From: Chitinophaga pinensis
GTDB taxonomy: Bacteria > Pseudomonadota > Gammaproteobacteria > Burkholderiales > Burkholderiaceae_C
DNA length: 56,448 nucleotides
Direction of reading: 5' to 3'
Assembly: GCA_943326015.2 (NCBI GenBank)
Contig: CALPRQ020000027.1
Span: forward strand, 1 to 56,448
Positions 42,057 to 52,278 of this stretch are shown in pieces; the first letter of the stretch is position 1; every line of letters starts with the position of its first letter. The notes under the pieces were generated by a model, which did not search any database, had not been told where the DNA came from, and worked only from the letters and a program-made list of their open reading frames with translations. Both the position numbers and the translations under genes were made by a program.

Positions 42057-42598
42057 TTGCGCGCCTTTCGCACCCGCAGCAGCTCGTCCAGGATCAGCCC
42101 GGCCGCACCGACGCTGATCGCCACGTCGGCGATGTTGAAGGCCGGAAAATGACCAGCCGGGAAGATCGGCTCCAGCCAGGACCCGTGGAAGTCGAGCATG
42201 TCGACCACGTAGCCATGCATCATTCGGTCGATCACGTTGCCCAGGGCGCCGCCCAGCACGCAGGACAGCGCGAACGAGAACAGCCGCTGGCCGGCATGGG
42301 CGCGTAGCAGCCAGACGATGAAGCCGGCCGCACCCAGGCCCAGTGCGGTGAAGAACCAGCGCTGCCAGCCGCCGGCATCGGCCAGGAAGGAGAAGGCCGC
42401 GCCCGGGTTATGCACCCGCACCAGGTTGAAGAAGCTGGTGACGACCGTGGACTCGTGGTGTACATAGTTGCCCAGGATCAGCCACTTGCTGAGCTGGTCA
42501 GCGACCAGGATCAGCAGCGCCAGCGCCAGCCAGGGCAGCAGATGGCCTTGGCCGCTTCGGGGCGGCGGGAGCTGGACTGCGTCGGGGCGGCGTGCCAT
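42053..42598 (-). CDS. lspA: Lipoprotein signal peptidase (signal peptidase II)
   Basis: This 181-residue protein has four transmembrane helices and catalytic aspartates D124 ([18 protein letters not shown]) and D158 ([14 protein letters not shown]). It cleaves the signal peptides of lipidated prolipoproteins such as the several lipoproteins in this window. It lies one base downstream of the ileS stop in the conserved ribF-ileS-lspA order. Confidence 0.97.
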   Translation of the reverse strand: MARRPDAVQLPPPRSGQGHLLPWLALALLILVADQLSKWLILGNYVHHESTVVTSFFNLVRVHNPGAAFSFLADAGGWQRWFFTALGLGAAGFIVWLLRAHAGQRLFSFALSCVLGGALGNVIDRMMHGYVVDMLDFHGSWLEPIFPAGHFPAFNIADVAISVGAAGLILDELLRVRKARN

Positions 42599-42599
42599 C

Positions 42600-45491
42600 T
42601 CAGGCTACGGTGCGGGTTTCGCCCGCGCCGTGCAGGTTGCTGGTGCAGCGGCCACAGATGCCCGGGTGGGCCGCGTCGTGGCCGACGTCGTCGCGGTAAT
42701 GCCAGCAGCGCTCGCATTTCTGCGCGCCCGAGGCCTTGACCTCGACCGCCACGTCGGCGCCCGCCACCAGCTCGATGGCCGAGACGATGAAGACGAACTT
42801 GAGGTCATCGCCGAGCGACTGCAGCAGCGCCAGGTCCTCGGCGCCCAGCGTGAGGGTCACGTTGGCCTGCAGCGAGGAGCCGACCTCGCCAGCGACGCGG
42901 CGTGCCTCGATCGCCTTGTTGACGATGCCGCGCAATTCCAGCACGCGGCTCCACTTGGCGATCAGCGCCTCGTTCGGCGTCTCCAGCGGCAGGTAGGTCT
43001 CGGTGAAGATCGACGGCGTGTGACCGATGATGGCCCAGGCTTCCTCGGCGGTGAAGCTCAGGAACGGCGCCATCCAGCGCAGCATCGCATGGGTGATCTG
43101 GTGCAGCGCGGTCTGGGCCGAGCGGCGTGCCAGGCTCTTGGGCGCGGTGGTGTAGAGCCGGTCCTTCAGCACGTCGAGGTAGAACGCACCCAGGTCCTCC
43201 GAGCAGTAGACCTGCAGCTTGGACACCACCGGGTGGAACTCGTAGACCTGGTAATGCGTCAGCAGGTCGGCCTGGAAGGCCGAGGCGCGGCTCAGCGCGT
43301 AGCGGTCCACTTCCAGCAGCTGCTCGAACGGCACCGCGTCGGTCGCGGCATCGAAGTCGCTGATGTTGGCCAGCAGGAAGCGCAGCGTGTTGCGGATGCG
43401 GCGGTAGGCGTCGACCACCCGCGCCAGGATCTTGTCGTCGATGCCGAGGTCGCCCGAGTAGTCGGTCATCGCGACCCAGAGCCGGATGATCTCGGCGCCC
43501 ATCTTGCTGCTGATGGTCTGCGGCGCCACCACGTTGCCGACCGACTTGCTCATCTTGCGGCCCTGGCCGTCGACCGTGAAGCCGTGCGTCAGCAGGCCCT
43601 TGTACGGCGCGCGGTCATAGAGCGCACAGCCCAGCAGCAGCGAGCTGTGGAACCAGCCGCGGTGCTGGTCATGGCCTTCCAGGTACAGGTCGGCTTCCGG
43701 ACCGTGGTCATGCGCGCCGCCGGCATGGCTGCCCTTGAGCACGGTGGTGTGGGTCGAGCCCGAGTCGAACCAGACTTCCAGGATGTCGGTGCTCTTGCTG
43801 TATTGCACTATCTCGTCAGATATGCGGAGTATCTCCAAGATGCGGTCCTCGGCGCCGTTGACGCCGTTGAGGCGCACTAGGATGTCCGCCACGCTGAGCT
43901 TGCTCCAGGCCTCGACGCCTCCGGCCTCGATCACCTCGGCCGCCAGGTCGATGATCTCGGGCGTGCGCGGATGCGGCTCGCCGCTGTCCACATGCAGCAG
44001 GAAGGGCAGCGGAACGCCCCAGGAACGCTGGCGGCTGATGCACCAGTCGGGCCGGTTGGCGATCATGTCGCGCAGGCGCGCGCGGCCGTTCTCGGGGTAG
44101 AAGTGGGTGTGCTCGATCGCTTCCAGCGCGAGCTGGCGCAGGCTCCTGGGCGCCTTGTCGGTGGTGAAGATGCCGTCGCCCTCGTCCATGCGCACGAACC
44201 ACTGCGCGGCGGCGCGGTAGATCACCGGCGTCTTGTGGCGCCAGCAATGCGGGTAGCTGTGCGTGATGGTCTTGGTCGCCAGCAGGCGGCCGTGCTCGCG
44301 CAGCGTCTCGATGATGATCGGGCAGGCCTTCCAGATGTTGAGGCCGCCGAACAGCGCCAGCTCGGCCTCGTACTGGCCGTTGCCCTGCACCGGGTTCAGG
44401 ATCTCGTCATAGGCCAGGCCATGCGCGACGCAGGTGTTGAAGTCGTCCACGCCGTAGGCCGGCGCCGAGTGCACGATGCCGGTGCCGTCGTCGGCGCTGA
44501 CGTAGTCGGCCAGCATCACGGGCGACAGGCGGCGGTAGCCGGCATCGACCGCGTACAGCGGATGGCGGAAAGCCAGGCCGGCCAGCTGGTCGCCGGTCGC
44601 TGTCGCGATGACGCGGCCTTCGAGCGCGTAGCGTTCCAGGCATTTCTCGACCAGCGACTCGGCCAGCACCAGCTGGCCCTTGGGGGTGTCGACCAGCGCG
44701 TAGACCAGCTCGGGATGGGCGTTGAGCGCCTGGTTGGCAGGAATGGTCCAGGCCGTCGTGGTCCAGATCACCGCGAAGGCCTGGCTCAGCTGCGCCGCGT
44801 CGATGCCGAAGGCGGCCGCCAGCTTGGCGTTGTCGTCGGCCAGGAAGGCCACGTCGAGCGTGTCGCTCTTCTTGTCCTGGTATTCGATCTCGAACTCGGC
44901 CAGCGAGGAGCCGCAGTCGAAGCACCAGTAGACGGGTTTGAGGCCACGGTAGACGAAGCCACGCTCCATCACGCGCTTGAAGACGCGCAGTTCCTCGGCC
45001 TCGTTCTTGAAGTCCATCGTGCGGTAGGGCTGGTCCCACTGCGCGATCACGCCCAGGCGCTTGAAGTCGGCCATCTGCTGCGCGATCTGCTCGGTCGCGA
45101 AGGCGCGCGCCTTGGCCTGCATCTCGTCGCGCGACAGGCCGCGACCGTGCAGCTTCTCGATCGCGTTCTCGATCGGCAGGCCGTGGCAGTCCCAGCCCGG
45201 GATGTACTGGGCGTCAAAGCCGGCCAGCTGGCGCGCCTTGACGATCATGTCCTTCAGCACCTTGTTGACCGCGTGGCCGATGTGGATCTGGCCGTTGGCG
45301 TAGGGCGGTCCGTCATGCAGCACGAACTTGGGCGCCCCCTGGCGCGCCTCGCGCAGCTGGCGGTAGAGCTCATCGTCCTGCCAGCCCTGCACCCAGCCGG
45401 GCTCGCGCTGCGGCAGGTTGCCGCGCATCGGGAAGGGTGTGTCGGGCAGGTTCAGCGTCTTGCTGTAGTCGGTGGTGTTGGCGTCGGACAT
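42600..45491 (-). CDS. ileS: Isoleucyl-tRNA synthetase
   Basis: This 963-residue class I synthetase has HIGH at 70-73 ([19 protein letters not shown]), the CP1 editing domain ([16 protein letters not shown]), KMSKS at about 646 ([10 protein letters not shown]) and a C-terminal zinc finger CERCWHYRD...CGRC that marks the bacterial IleS1 type. It charges tRNA-Ile. It is flanked by ribF upstream (115-base gap) and lspA downstream. Confidence 0.98.
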   Translation of the reverse strand: MSDANTTDYSKTLNLPDTPFPMRGNLPQREPGWVQGWQDDELYRQLREARQGAPKFVLHDGPPYANGQIHIGHAVNKVLKDMIVKARQLAGFDAQYIPGWDCHGLPIENAIEKLHGRGLSRDEMQAKARAFATEQIAQQMADFKRLGVIAQWDQPYRTMDFKNEAEELRVFKRVMERGFVYRGLKPVYWCFDCGSSLAEFEIEYQDKKSDTLDVAFLADDNAKLAAAFGIDAAQLSQAFAVIWTTTAWTIPANQALNAHPELVYALVDTPKGQLVLAESLVEKCLERYALEGRVIATATGDQLAGLAFRHPLYAVDAGYRRLSPVMLADYVSADDGTGIVHSAPAYGVDDFNTCVAHGLAYDEILNPVQGNGQYEAELALFGGLNIWKACPIIIETLREHGRLLATKTITHSYPHCWRHKTPVIYRAAAQWFVRMDEGDGIFTTDKAPRSLRQLALEAIEHTHFYPENGRARLRDMIANRPDWCISRQRSWGVPLPFLLHVDSGEPHPRTPEIIDLAAEVIEAGGVEAWSKLSVADILVRLNGVNGAEDRILEILRISDEIVQYSKSTDILEVWFDSGSTHTTVLKGSHAGGAHDHGPEADLYLEGHDQHRGWFHSSLLLGCALYDRAPYKGLLTHGFTVDGQGRKMSKSVGNVVAPQTISSKMGAEIIRLWVAMTDYSGDLGIDDKILARVVDAYRRIRNTLRFLLANISDFDAATDAVPFEQLLEVDRYALSRASAFQADLLTHYQVYEFHPVVSKLQVYCSEDLGAFYLDVLKDRLYTTAPKSLARRSAQTALHQITHAMLRWMAPFLSFTAEEAWAIIGHTPSIFTETYLPLETPNEALIAKWSRVLELRGIVNKAIEARRVAGEVGSSLQANVTLTLGAEDLALLQSLGDDLKFVFIVSAIELVAGADVAVEVKASGAQKCERCWHYRDDVGHDAAHPGICGRCTSNLHGAGETRTVA

Positions 45492-45606
45492 GGTCGGGAT
45501 GTGAGGTCGGTGACAGGCTCGGCCCGCTAATGCAGGAGGTCATCAGGCCATGGCCGGACACCCCGAGCCCGTCCAGGGGTATGCGGCGCTGCAGGCGGGG
45601 CGGGCG

Positions 45607-46701
45607 TTAAATTCGGTCGCGCGTGGTCTGGCGGCGCTGGGCGGCATGTGCGGCCAGAGGGGCTGCCTGGCCGGCAAAGAAGGCACGCGCGTCGTCGCAG
45701 TCCTTGGCGATGCCCCGCGTCAGGGCGTCCAGACTGTCGTATTTGAGTTCGTCGTGCAGTTTGTGCAGCAGCTCCACCCGGACGATTTTACCGTAGGCCT
45801 CTTTCCCGCTCAACGCGACGCGAATGCGCTCGGGCCATTCGAGGCAATGGGTCTCCAGCAGCACGCGCCCGCCGTTGACGTCGTTTGGATCGAGCGAGGG
45901 CCGCACGCCGAGGTTGGCCACGCCGATCAGCGGCGTCGCGTCCGGGGTCGGATCCAGCCCATGCACCTGGACCGCGAAGATGCCACTGGCCGCCGGCTTC
46001 CAGTGGGTGAAGCGCAGGTTCAGGGTGCGGAAACCGTCGCCTGCACCGGCCTGGCTGGCGCCGAGTTCGCGCCCGAGCTTGGCGCCATGCACCACATGGC
46101 CGCTGATCGCGTAGGGGCGGCCCAGCAGCGCAGCGGCGTCTTCCATCCGGCCTTCGGCCAGCGCTTCGCGCACGGCCGAGCTCGACACGCGCAGGCCATG
46201 CACCTCGTAGCTCAGCATGCGCGCCACGTCGAAGCCCTGTGCTGCGCCGGCGGCGTCGAGCATCGCGTAGTCGCCCTGGCGCTGGGCGCCGAAGCGGAAG
46301 TCGTCGCCCACCAGCACATAGCGCACGCCCAGGGCGCCGACCAGGATCTGGTCAATGAAGGCCTGTGCCGGCTGCGAAGCCAGCCGCTCATCGAAGGGCA
46401 GGATCACGCATTGTTCGATGCCGCAGCGGCGCAGTTCGTGCAGCTTGTCGCGCAGCGTCGCGATGCGTGCCGGTGCCAGTTCGGGCTTGTTGAACTTGGC
46501 CGCGAAGTAGTCACGCGGATGCGGCTCGAAAATCATCGCGCAGCTGGGTATGCCGCGGTGGCGTGCCTCGTTGATCAGCAGTGCCAGCATGGCCTGGTGG
46601 CCGCGGTGCACGCCGTCGAAATTGCCTATGCTCAAGGCGCAGCCGGGGCCGGCTGATTGCGGGTGGCGCAGCAGGTTGTGCAGGCCTCGGATGATCTTCA
46701 T
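45607..46701 (-). CDS. ribF: Bifunctional riboflavin kinase / FAD synthetase
   Basis: This 364-residue protein has the N-terminal nucleotidyltransferase with ALSIGNFDGVHRGHQAML (HxGH) and FEPHPRDYF, VGDDFRFG and SSSAVREAL, followed by the riboflavin kinase domain with ISGHVVHGAKLGRELG, IGVANLGVRPSL and LETHCLEW. It makes FMN and FAD. The start is the ATG at 46701; the longer frame to 46887 lacks family sequence. First gene of the ribF-ileS-lspA block. Confidence 0.97.
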   Translation of the reverse strand: MKIIRGLHNLLRHPQSAGPGCALSIGNFDGVHRGHQAMLALLINEARHRGIPSCAMIFEPHPRDYFAAKFNKPELAPARIATLRDKLHELRRCGIEQCVILPFDERLASQPAQAFIDQILVGALGVRYVLVGDDFRFGAQRQGDYAMLDAAGAAQGFDVARMLSYEVHGLRVSSSAVREALAEGRMEDAAALLGRPYAISGHVVHGAKLGRELGASQAGAGDGFRTLNLRFTHWKPAASGIFAVQVHGLDPTPDATPLIGVANLGVRPSLDPNDVNGGRVLLETHCLEWPERIRVALSGKEAYGKIVRVELLHKLHDELKYDSLDALTRGIAKDCDDARAFFAGQAAPLAAHAAQRRQTTRDRI

Positions 46702-46846
46702 TTTGTCTCTGGTCTGGCGGGCCGTCGAACAGGCCCCAAGCGCGCTATGTTGACATATCTTGGCGATGCATCCTGCGGCAAGGCGCCTTCGGCTGGCTAT
46801 GATGCCGATTTCTCCTGATTTGCCACTGATTGACCCAAGGCCAGCC

Positions 46847-47149
46847 ATGATCCTCGAACACGCCGACATCCGCATCGATCCCGCCAACGCTGCCGCCTTC
46901 GAGGAGGCGGTGCAGCGCGGCCTGGAAACCGTGATCGCCCAGTCCCAGGGCTACCACGGCCACAAGGTCAACCGCAGCATCGAGTCGCCCGGCCGCTACA
47001 TCGTCACCATCTTCTGGGCCACGCTGGACGACCATATGGTGGGCTTCCGCCAGTCGCCGGCCTTCACCCAATGGCGCGCCATCGTCGGCCCGTTCTTCCT
47101 GCAGCCGCCGACCGTCGAGCACATGGAGCTGGTCTGCCAGGCTGACTGA
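46847..47149 (+). CDS. Antibiotic biosynthesis monooxygenase (ABM) domain protein
   Basis: This 100-residue ferredoxin-like (dimeric alpha-beta barrel) protein reads MILEHADIRIDPANAAAFEEAVQRG, YHGHKVNRSIESPGRYIVTIFWATLDDH and FTQWRAIVGPFF, the ABM pattern. Such small proteins act as cofactor-free oxygenases or are of unknown function. The start is the ATG at 46847 with AAGG upstream. Divergent from ribF. Confidence 0.85.
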   Translation: MILEHADIRIDPANAAAFEEAVQRGLETVIAQSQGYHGHKVNRSIESPGRYIVTIFWATLDDHMVGFRQSPAFTQWRAIVGPFFLQPPTVEHMELVCQAD

Positions 47150-47192
47150 CAGGGCAGGGTGCGCGCAGCGGTTCAGCTTGGCTGCGCCTGAC

Positions 47193-47855
47193 TCAGGCCC
47201 CGGCCGCCTCCAGCCGCTGCCGCAGTTCCTCGACCAGCGCTTCGAGCGCCGCGACGCGCTCGGCCAACGCCTGCAGTTGCGCGTTCGCGCTGGTGCCGGT
47301 CGGCACCGTTGCACCGGCCGTGCTCGCAGCCTGCACATCGACCGGCCCGCACAGCAGCTGCGTCCAGCGCTGCTCGCGCGCCCCCGGAGCACGCTCCAGC
47401 TTGACGACCAGCGGCCCGCCTTTTTCCGGGCTGCGTTCCTGCAGTTCGTCCAGGAACACCTCGACCGAGCCGATGTCGGCGAAACGGTGCCAGCGCTCGG
47501 CGTTCAGGCGCAGCTCGCCGGCGGTCTGCGGGCCGCGCAGCAGCAACAGGCCCAGCAGCGCGGCGGCCTGACTCGGCACGCCGACGGCACGCTCGAAGTT
47601 GTGCTCGTAGCGCGCGGTGCGCCCGCCGCTGCTCTCGAATACCAGGCTGCGCTCGCGCAGGCCGTCGATCGCCTGCGCGATCTCGTCCTCGCTCAGGTTC
47701 ATGACCGGCTCGCGGCTGGACTTCTGGTTGCAGCCGCTCTGCAGGCTGTTGAGTGTCAGTGGGTAGCTGTCGGGCACGGTGCGCGCCTTCTCCATCAGCG
47801 TCGCGAGCACGCGCGCCTCGGCGGCGGTCAAGGGGGTTTGTTCAAAGTTCAGCAT
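47193..47855 (-). CDS. YceH family (DUF480) winged-helix protein
   Basis: This 220-residue protein has the YceH opening [44 protein letters not shown] and a second winged helix ([26 protein letters not shown]). A C-terminal coiled coil (about 190-218) follows a low-complexity linker. The molecular role is not established. The start is the ATG at 47855; the longer frame upstream overlaps the purN promoter region. Confidence 0.92.
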   Translation of the reverse strand: MLNFEQTPLTAAEARVLATLMEKARTVPDSYPLTLNSLQSGCNQKSSREPVMNLSEDEIAQAIDGLRERSLVFESSGGRTARYEHNFERAVGVPSQAAALLGLLLLRGPQTAGELRLNAERWHRFADIGSVEVFLDELQERSPEKGGPLVVKLERAPGAREQRWTQLLCGPVDVQAASTAGATVPTGTSANAQLQALAERVAALEALVEELRQRLEAAGA

Positions 47856-47896
47856 CTGGCAGTCCGGTTGGGAAGCGGCTTCATTAAACTCGCCGC

Positions 47897-48505
47897 ATGT
47901 CCCAAATTGCACCACAGAACATCGTCATCCTGATCTCGGGCGGCGGCTCCAACATGGCAGCCATCGTCAAGGCCGCCGAGCAGGGCGGCTGGCAGCAGAA
48001 ATACGGCGCGCGCATCGCCGCCGTCATCAGCAACAAGGCCGACGCCAAGGGCCTGGTCTTCGCACAGGAGCATGGCATCGCGACCGCGGTGGTCGATCAC
48101 AAGGCCTTCCCGAGCCGTGAAGCGTTTGACGCCGAACTCGCGCGCGTGATCGATGGCTTCGACCCGAACGGCCAACCCGCGCTGGTCGTGCTGGCCGGCT
48201 TCATGCGTATCCTGACGCCCGGCTTCGTCGACCATTACCTGGGTCGCATGCTCAATATCCACCCCTCGCTGCTGCCAGCCTTCCCGGGTCTGCACACGCA
48301 CCAGCGCGCGATCGAGTACGGCTGCAAGTTCGCCGGCGCCACCGTGCACCGCGTGACCGCCGAGCTTGACCATGGCGAGTTCCTGGAGCAGGCGGTGGTG
48401 CCGGTGCTGCCGGACGACACGCCCGATACGCTGGCCGCGCGGGTGCTGACGCAGGAACACCTGATCTACCCGCGCGCGGTCGAGCGGCTGCTGGCGGCGG
48501 TCTGA
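47897..48505 (+). CDS. purN: Phosphoribosylglycinamide formyltransferase 1
   Basis: This 202-residue folate-dependent enzyme of purine synthesis has the phosphate-binding loop [13 protein letters not shown] and catalytic N120, H122 ([12 protein letters not shown]) and D158 ([14 protein letters not shown]). The length is normal for PurN. It stands alone here, divergent from yceH (41-base gap) and convergent with the CSD-DUF1294 gene. Confidence 0.97.
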   Translation: MSQIAPQNIVILISGGGSNMAAIVKAAEQGGWQQKYGARIAAVISNKADAKGLVFAQEHGIATAVVDHKAFPSREAFDAELARVIDGFDPNGQPALVVLAGFMRILTPGFVDHYLGRMLNIHPSLLPAFPGLHTHQRAIEYGCKFAGATVHRVTAELDHGEFLEQAVVPVLPDDTPDTLAARVLTQEHLIYPRAVERLLAAV

Positions 48506-48507
48506 GC

Positions 48508-49134
48508 TCAGGTCGTGGTCCAGAGCGGCTGAACCAGCGGTGAGCAGATCAGCAGGAAGGCCAGGCTGTTGACCACGACCGTGCCCCAGAACCAGCGCCG
48601 AAACCTCGCCCTGTTCGACTTGCAGCGCCCGAACTGCTGCGCGATCAAGGCTCCAGGCCAGCCGCCCAGCAGCGACAAGAGGTGCAAGATGCGCTCGGGC
48701 ATGCGCTTGCCGCCCACCTGGGTCGCCGACTTGTCCAGTCTGTAAACCCCATAGGTCATGATGCTGGCCGCCAGGTAGAAGACGAGCAGCCAGGGCGGGC
48801 TGCGCCAGACCAGCGACACCAGCCAATGAAGCAGCAGGAAACCCGGAATCGCCAACAGCGTGGCCCTGCTCCACCGCGACGGCTGTCTGTTGATTCGCGG
48901 CACGTGCGGTATCGCCGCGCAGGCCGGCTCAACCTTGCAAGCAGACTTGTCGCCGCTTGGCCCGGTTTCGATTTCAAACGACACATGCTGGCCCACCTTC
49001 GGCCGATAGCTGCCCATCAGGCAGTTCGCGATGTGGACGGGAATCGCCTCGCCCCCACCCCTCGGCTCGATGAACCCGAAGCCTCGTTCATCGTCCCATG
49101 TCTTGATCTTGCCTTGGAAACGCATGGGGGTCAT
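48508..49134 (-). CDS. Cold-shock domain protein fused to DUF1294 membrane domain
   Basis: This 208-residue protein has an N-terminal cold-shock domain (FQGKIKTWDDERGFGFIEPRGGGEAIPVHI, RNP1 GFGFI, about 5-68) and a C-terminal DUF1294 region with three or four transmembrane helices (LAASIMTYGVYRLDKSATQVGGKRMPERILHLLSLLGGWPGALIAQQ). This fusion is known in proteobacteria, with no firm function; membrane-tethered nucleic-acid binding is a guess. The start is uncertain among 49161, 49134 and 49125. Confidence 0.88.
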   Translation of the reverse strand: MTPMRFQGKIKTWDDERGFGFIEPRGGGEAIPVHIANCLMGSYRPKVGQHVSFEIETGPSGDKSACKVEPACAAIPHVPRINRQPSRWSRATLLAIPGFLLLHWLVSLVWRSPPWLLVFYLAASIMTYGVYRLDKSATQVGGKRMPERILHLLSLLGGWPGALIAQQFGRCKSNRARFRRWFWGTVVVNSLAFLLICSPLVQPLWTTT

Positions 49135-49217
49135 GCTAGACCGCTGCTCACGATCAGACAAGACCCGTCAACCTATAAATACCATATGAAAGCCAGGATA
49201 TTCATGGGTAGCCCAGT

Positions 49218-50129
49218 TCACCGGTCCAGGTTCAAGATTTCACTATCGCTCTCGGTCAAGATGAAACGACCCTTGGCATCGCGGCTGACGCGGCCCAGCG
49301 CCACTTCCGGGTCGTGCGTGAAGACGATCCGGCCATTGCGCGCGAGCAGGTCTTCCAGCAGCGCGGTCTTCTCCTCGATCAGGCCTTCGGGGAAGCGGTC
49401 GTAGCCCATGGTGATCGGCAGATGGACCCAGGGTGCGCCCGGGATCAGGTCGCCCGCGAACACGACCGGCCCTGACGGCATGGCGACCTCGGGCAGCAGC
49501 TGCCCCGGCGTGTGGCCGTCGCTGACATGGAAACGCCAGTCCGGCCCCAGCGTGGCCGAGGTCGCGCCGTCGGCCAGCAGTTCGAGTCGACCACTGGCTT
49601 CGAGCAGATCCAGCAGCTCGGGGATATAGGATGCCCGGTCGCGCACGTGCGGCGATCTGGCGCGCTGCCACTGACGCTGTCCGGTGATGAAGCGCGCCTT
49701 CGGAAACAGCAGCCGCATCGGCTGCCCCTCGGACCAGGGCGCCAGCAGGCCGCCGGCATGGTCGAAATGCAGGTGGGTCAGCACCACGACATCGATGTCG
49801 GCGTCGGACAGTCCGAGCGCGGCCAGGCGGTCGAGCAGCACATGGCCGCTTTCCTCGACGCCGAAGCGCTCCTTCATCGCGGGGTCGAAGAAGGCACCGA
49901 TGCCGGTCTCGACCAGGATGTTGCGGCCGGCCTCGCGCACCAGCAGCGCGCGGCAGCCGAGCACGATGCGGTTCTGCTCGTCGGGTGCCATCCAGCGCTG
50001 CCAGAGCGCCTTCGGGGCATTGCCGAACATGGCGCCGCCGTCGAGGCGCTGGCGGTTGCCGGGCAAGGTGGTCAGCGTGCGGCCGGGCCTGCCGGCTTCG
50101 GGTTGCGGTGAGATTGCTGCGGATGTCAT
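49218..50129 (-). CDS. MBL fold metallo-hydrolase
   Basis: This 303-residue metallo-beta-lactamase-fold protein has the zinc motif [15 protein letters not shown] (HxHxDH), His in [11 protein letters not shown], Asp in [16 protein letters not shown] and late His in [14 protein letters not shown]. The layout fits the lactonase-like / glyoxalase II-like group. The substrate is unknown. It starts 14 bases after the stop of the GNAT gene. Confidence 0.92.
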   Translation of the reverse strand: MTSAAISPQPEAGRPGRTLTTLPGNRQRLDGGAMFGNAPKALWQRWMAPDEQNRIVLGCRALLVREAGRNILVETGIGAFFDPAMKERFGVEESGHVLLDRLAALGLSDADIDVVVLTHLHFDHAGGLLAPWSEGQPMRLLFPKARFITGQRQWQRARSPHVRDRASYIPELLDLLEASGRLELLADGATSATLGPDWRFHVSDGHTPGQLLPEVAMPSGPVVFAGDLIPGAPWVHLPITMGYDRFPEGLIEEKTALLEDLLARNGRIVFTHDPEVALGRVSRDAKGRFILTESDSEILNLDR

Positions 50130-50143
50130 TGGCTTTAGGCGGA

Positions 50144-50674
50144 TTATTCAGTCTGACATGATACGGGCACATCCAGCAGTGCCTGGGTCATGTAGCACGC
50201 CGGCCCTCCCGCATAGCTGGCCAGGGCCAGCGCCTGATCAGGATGCAACTGCTGGCTGGCCGCGAATCCCCGCTGGCGCCAGAACCCCTGCGAGCCCTGG
50301 ACCGAGACCAGCGCCGCCCAGGCCAGCCCTTCGCGCCTGGCCTGTGACAGCGCATGCGCCACCAGCAGCGGCCCCACTCCCAGACCGCGCGCCTGTGGGC
50401 CGACCGCGAGGTCGTGCAGATAGAGGCAATCCGGTGCCTCGGCCGGCTCGAAGCCATCGCCCAGCGCGCCGACCTGGCTGAGCCGGCTGCGGTAGCCGAC
50501 CAGGTAGGCGCAGACCGCGCCGTTGACTTCGGCGACCCAGGCCGTGTCGGGCGCGCTGGCCAGTCGCGCGCGGATCACGGCCTCGGACTCGATGTTGTCA
50601 GGCAGGTAGCTGTGCGACTGGACGTGCAGGACCGACGCGATGTCGGCCGGTAGCATGGGGCGGAGGATTGCCAC
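50144..50674 (-). CDS. GNAT family N-acetyltransferase
   Basis: This 176-residue protein has the acetyl-CoA site [24 protein letters not shown] (V/I-x-x-x-x-R-G-x-G-x-G/A type) and a final [12 protein letters not shown] strand. The acceptor is unknown. The start is GTG at 50674, four bases after the stop of the upstream AAA/PD-(D/E)XK gene; ATG at codon 7 is the alternative. Confidence 0.85.
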   Translation of the reverse strand: MAILRPMLPADIASVLHVQSHSYLPDNIESEAVIRARLASAPDTAWVAEVNGAVCAYLVGYRSRLSQVGALGDGFEPAEAPDCLYLHDLAVGPQARGLGVGPLLVAHALSQARREGLAWAALVSVQGSQGFWRQRGFAASQQLHPDQALALASYAGGPACYMTQALLDVPVSCQTE

Positions 50675-50678
50675 GGGC

Positions 50679-52262
50679 TCAGCCCCCCACCGCCACCCGC
50701 TCCACCTCAAACCCCACCACGCCGCGCTCGGCCTGGCTGAATTCGACGCCGATCAGGTGGATCGGCTCGCCGTGCGCGCGGTACTTGTCGGCGTAGCCCC
50801 GGTCCTTGATCTGCTGCAGCGCATGGCCCTCGGGCGCCTGCTCGACCACCTTGAACTCGAACAGGTAGATATTCGCGTTGAACAGCACGGTCATGTCGAT
50901 GCGGCCCTTGTTCGTCACATCTTCCAGCCGGATGTCGAGCCCGAGCGCGGCAAAGTGGCTGTAGAACACGCTGGCGTAATAGCCCTCGAAGCGCGCGATC
51001 GGACTGTTGCGGTACCAGTCGTTCGGGATGCTGGCGAAGAAGGCGGTGAACAGCGCCTGCAGCCCTGAAAAGTCATTGGCCAGCAGCAACTCGTACAGCC
51101 GGCCGGTGTTGCGCATGACGGCCGCGTTGTCGGGCAGGTAGCGCCGCAGCAGCACGTTGTTGAGGCTGGACCTGACTTCCTGGTTCGGGTAGCGCAGCGT
51201 GTAGCGCGGCTGTCCGCCGATGCGCTGCACGCTGCCTATCGTCAGGTAGCCGGCCTGGAACATCAGCGCCTCGGTCGCGATCTCGTCGACATCGAACGAG
51301 GACAGCAGCGACTCGAGCGCGACGAACTGCTCCAGGTCGGGGGCGAAGGTCTGGCGCTGCATCAGCAGGTCGACTAGGAAGGTCGGCGTGCCGGTCTCGA
51401 ACCAGTAGGGCTTGAGTTCGCGCTCCTGCAGCAGCAGCAGCAGGTCGAACGGGTTGTAGACGCTCTTTCCGGTCCAGTTGTAGCCGTTGTACCAGAGCCG
51501 GATTTCCTCACGGTCCAGTCCGGGCAGCTCGGGCGCGAACACGGTATCGACGTCCTCGTCGGTGTAGCCGCAGATCGATGAAAACTCGCTCGAAACCGTG
51601 ATGTCGCGCAGGTTGTTGAGGCCCGAGAACAGCGACACCTTGCTGAACTTGGACACGCCGGTCAGCATCGCGAAGCGGATATGGGAGTCCTCGTCCTTGA
51701 TCACCGAATAGAGGTTGCGCAGCCCGTCGCGCATCTCGCGCGCAATGGCGGGATCGGTGATGTTGTCGAGTATCGGCTTGTCGTATTCGTCGATCAGTAC
51801 CACCACGCGCTGGCCGCTGCGCGTGTGCAAGGTCTGGATCAGCTCGGAAAAGCGCCCCGGCACCGACGAGTCCGCGCATTCGATGCCGAAGCGCCGGGCC
51901 AGCGAGCGCAGCAGCTCATTGAGCCGTTGGTCGAGTTCGGCGCGGTTGCGCAACACGCCGCCACCAAAGCTGATCCGGATCACGGGAAAGCGCTGTGACC
52001 AGTCCCAGTGCGCATCGGCATGCAGGCCCTCGAACAGCTCGCGCCGACCCTCGAACAGCTCGGCGAGGGTGTCGAGCAACAGGCTCTTGCCGAAACGGCG
52101 TGGCCGGCTCAGGAAATAATGCGATCCCTCGTCGATCAGGCGCAGGATATGCGGCGTCTTGTCGACGTAGTAGTAGGCACCGCCACCCTCGCGGATCTTG
52201 GCGAAGGTCTGGATGCCGATCGGCAGCTTCTTGCGCAAGGGACTGGTGGGGCGGCTGGTCAT
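50679..52262 (-). CDS. AAA-ATPase-like / PD-(D/E)XK nuclease family protein
   Basis: This 527-residue protein opens LPIGIQTFAKIREGGGAYYYVDKT and has the unusual P-loop FLSRPRRFGKSLLL (about 48-61), Walker B VVVLIDEYDKPIL and a C-terminal nuclease-like domain with GRIDMTVLFNANIYLFEFKV (Asp then ExK), the AAA-ATPase_like plus PDDEXK_9 combination. All key residues are present. The family is often multi-copy, scattered and of unknown role; defence or mobile-element functions have been suggested. It lies between prfC and the GNAT gene, 16 bases from prfC. Confidence 0.87.
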   Translation of the reverse strand: MTSRPTSPLRKKLPIGIQTFAKIREGGGAYYYVDKTPHILRLIDEGSHYFLSRPRRFGKSLLLDTLAELFEGRRELFEGLHADAHWDWSQRFPVIRISFGGGVLRNRAELDQRLNELLRSLARRFGIECADSSVPGRFSELIQTLHTRSGQRVVVLIDEYDKPILDNITDPAIAREMRDGLRNLYSVIKDEDSHIRFAMLTGVSKFSKVSLFSGLNNLRDITVSSEFSSICGYTDEDVDTVFAPELPGLDREEIRLWYNGYNWTGKSVYNPFDLLLLLQERELKPYWFETGTPTFLVDLLMQRQTFAPDLEQFVALESLLSSFDVDEIATEALMFQAGYLTIGSVQRIGGQPRYTLRYPNQEVRSSLNNVLLRRYLPDNAAVMRNTGRLYELLLANDFSGLQALFTAFFASIPNDWYRNSPIARFEGYYASVFYSHFAALGLDIRLEDVTNKGRIDMTVLFNANIYLFEFKVVEQAPEGHALQQIKDRGYADKYRAHGEPIHLIGVEFSQAERGVVGFEVERVAVGG

Positions 52263-52278
52263 GGGCTTGGGCTGCGGC

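Noticed and set aside
46750-46755. TTGACA hexamer upstream of the ABM gene as a promoter
   Set aside because: No -10-like hexamer lies 16-18 bases downstream.
47163-47187. GCGCAGC/GCTGCGC hairpin between the ABM and yceH genes as a terminator
   Set aside because: The 7-base stem has an 11-base loop and no T tract on either strand; too weak to call.
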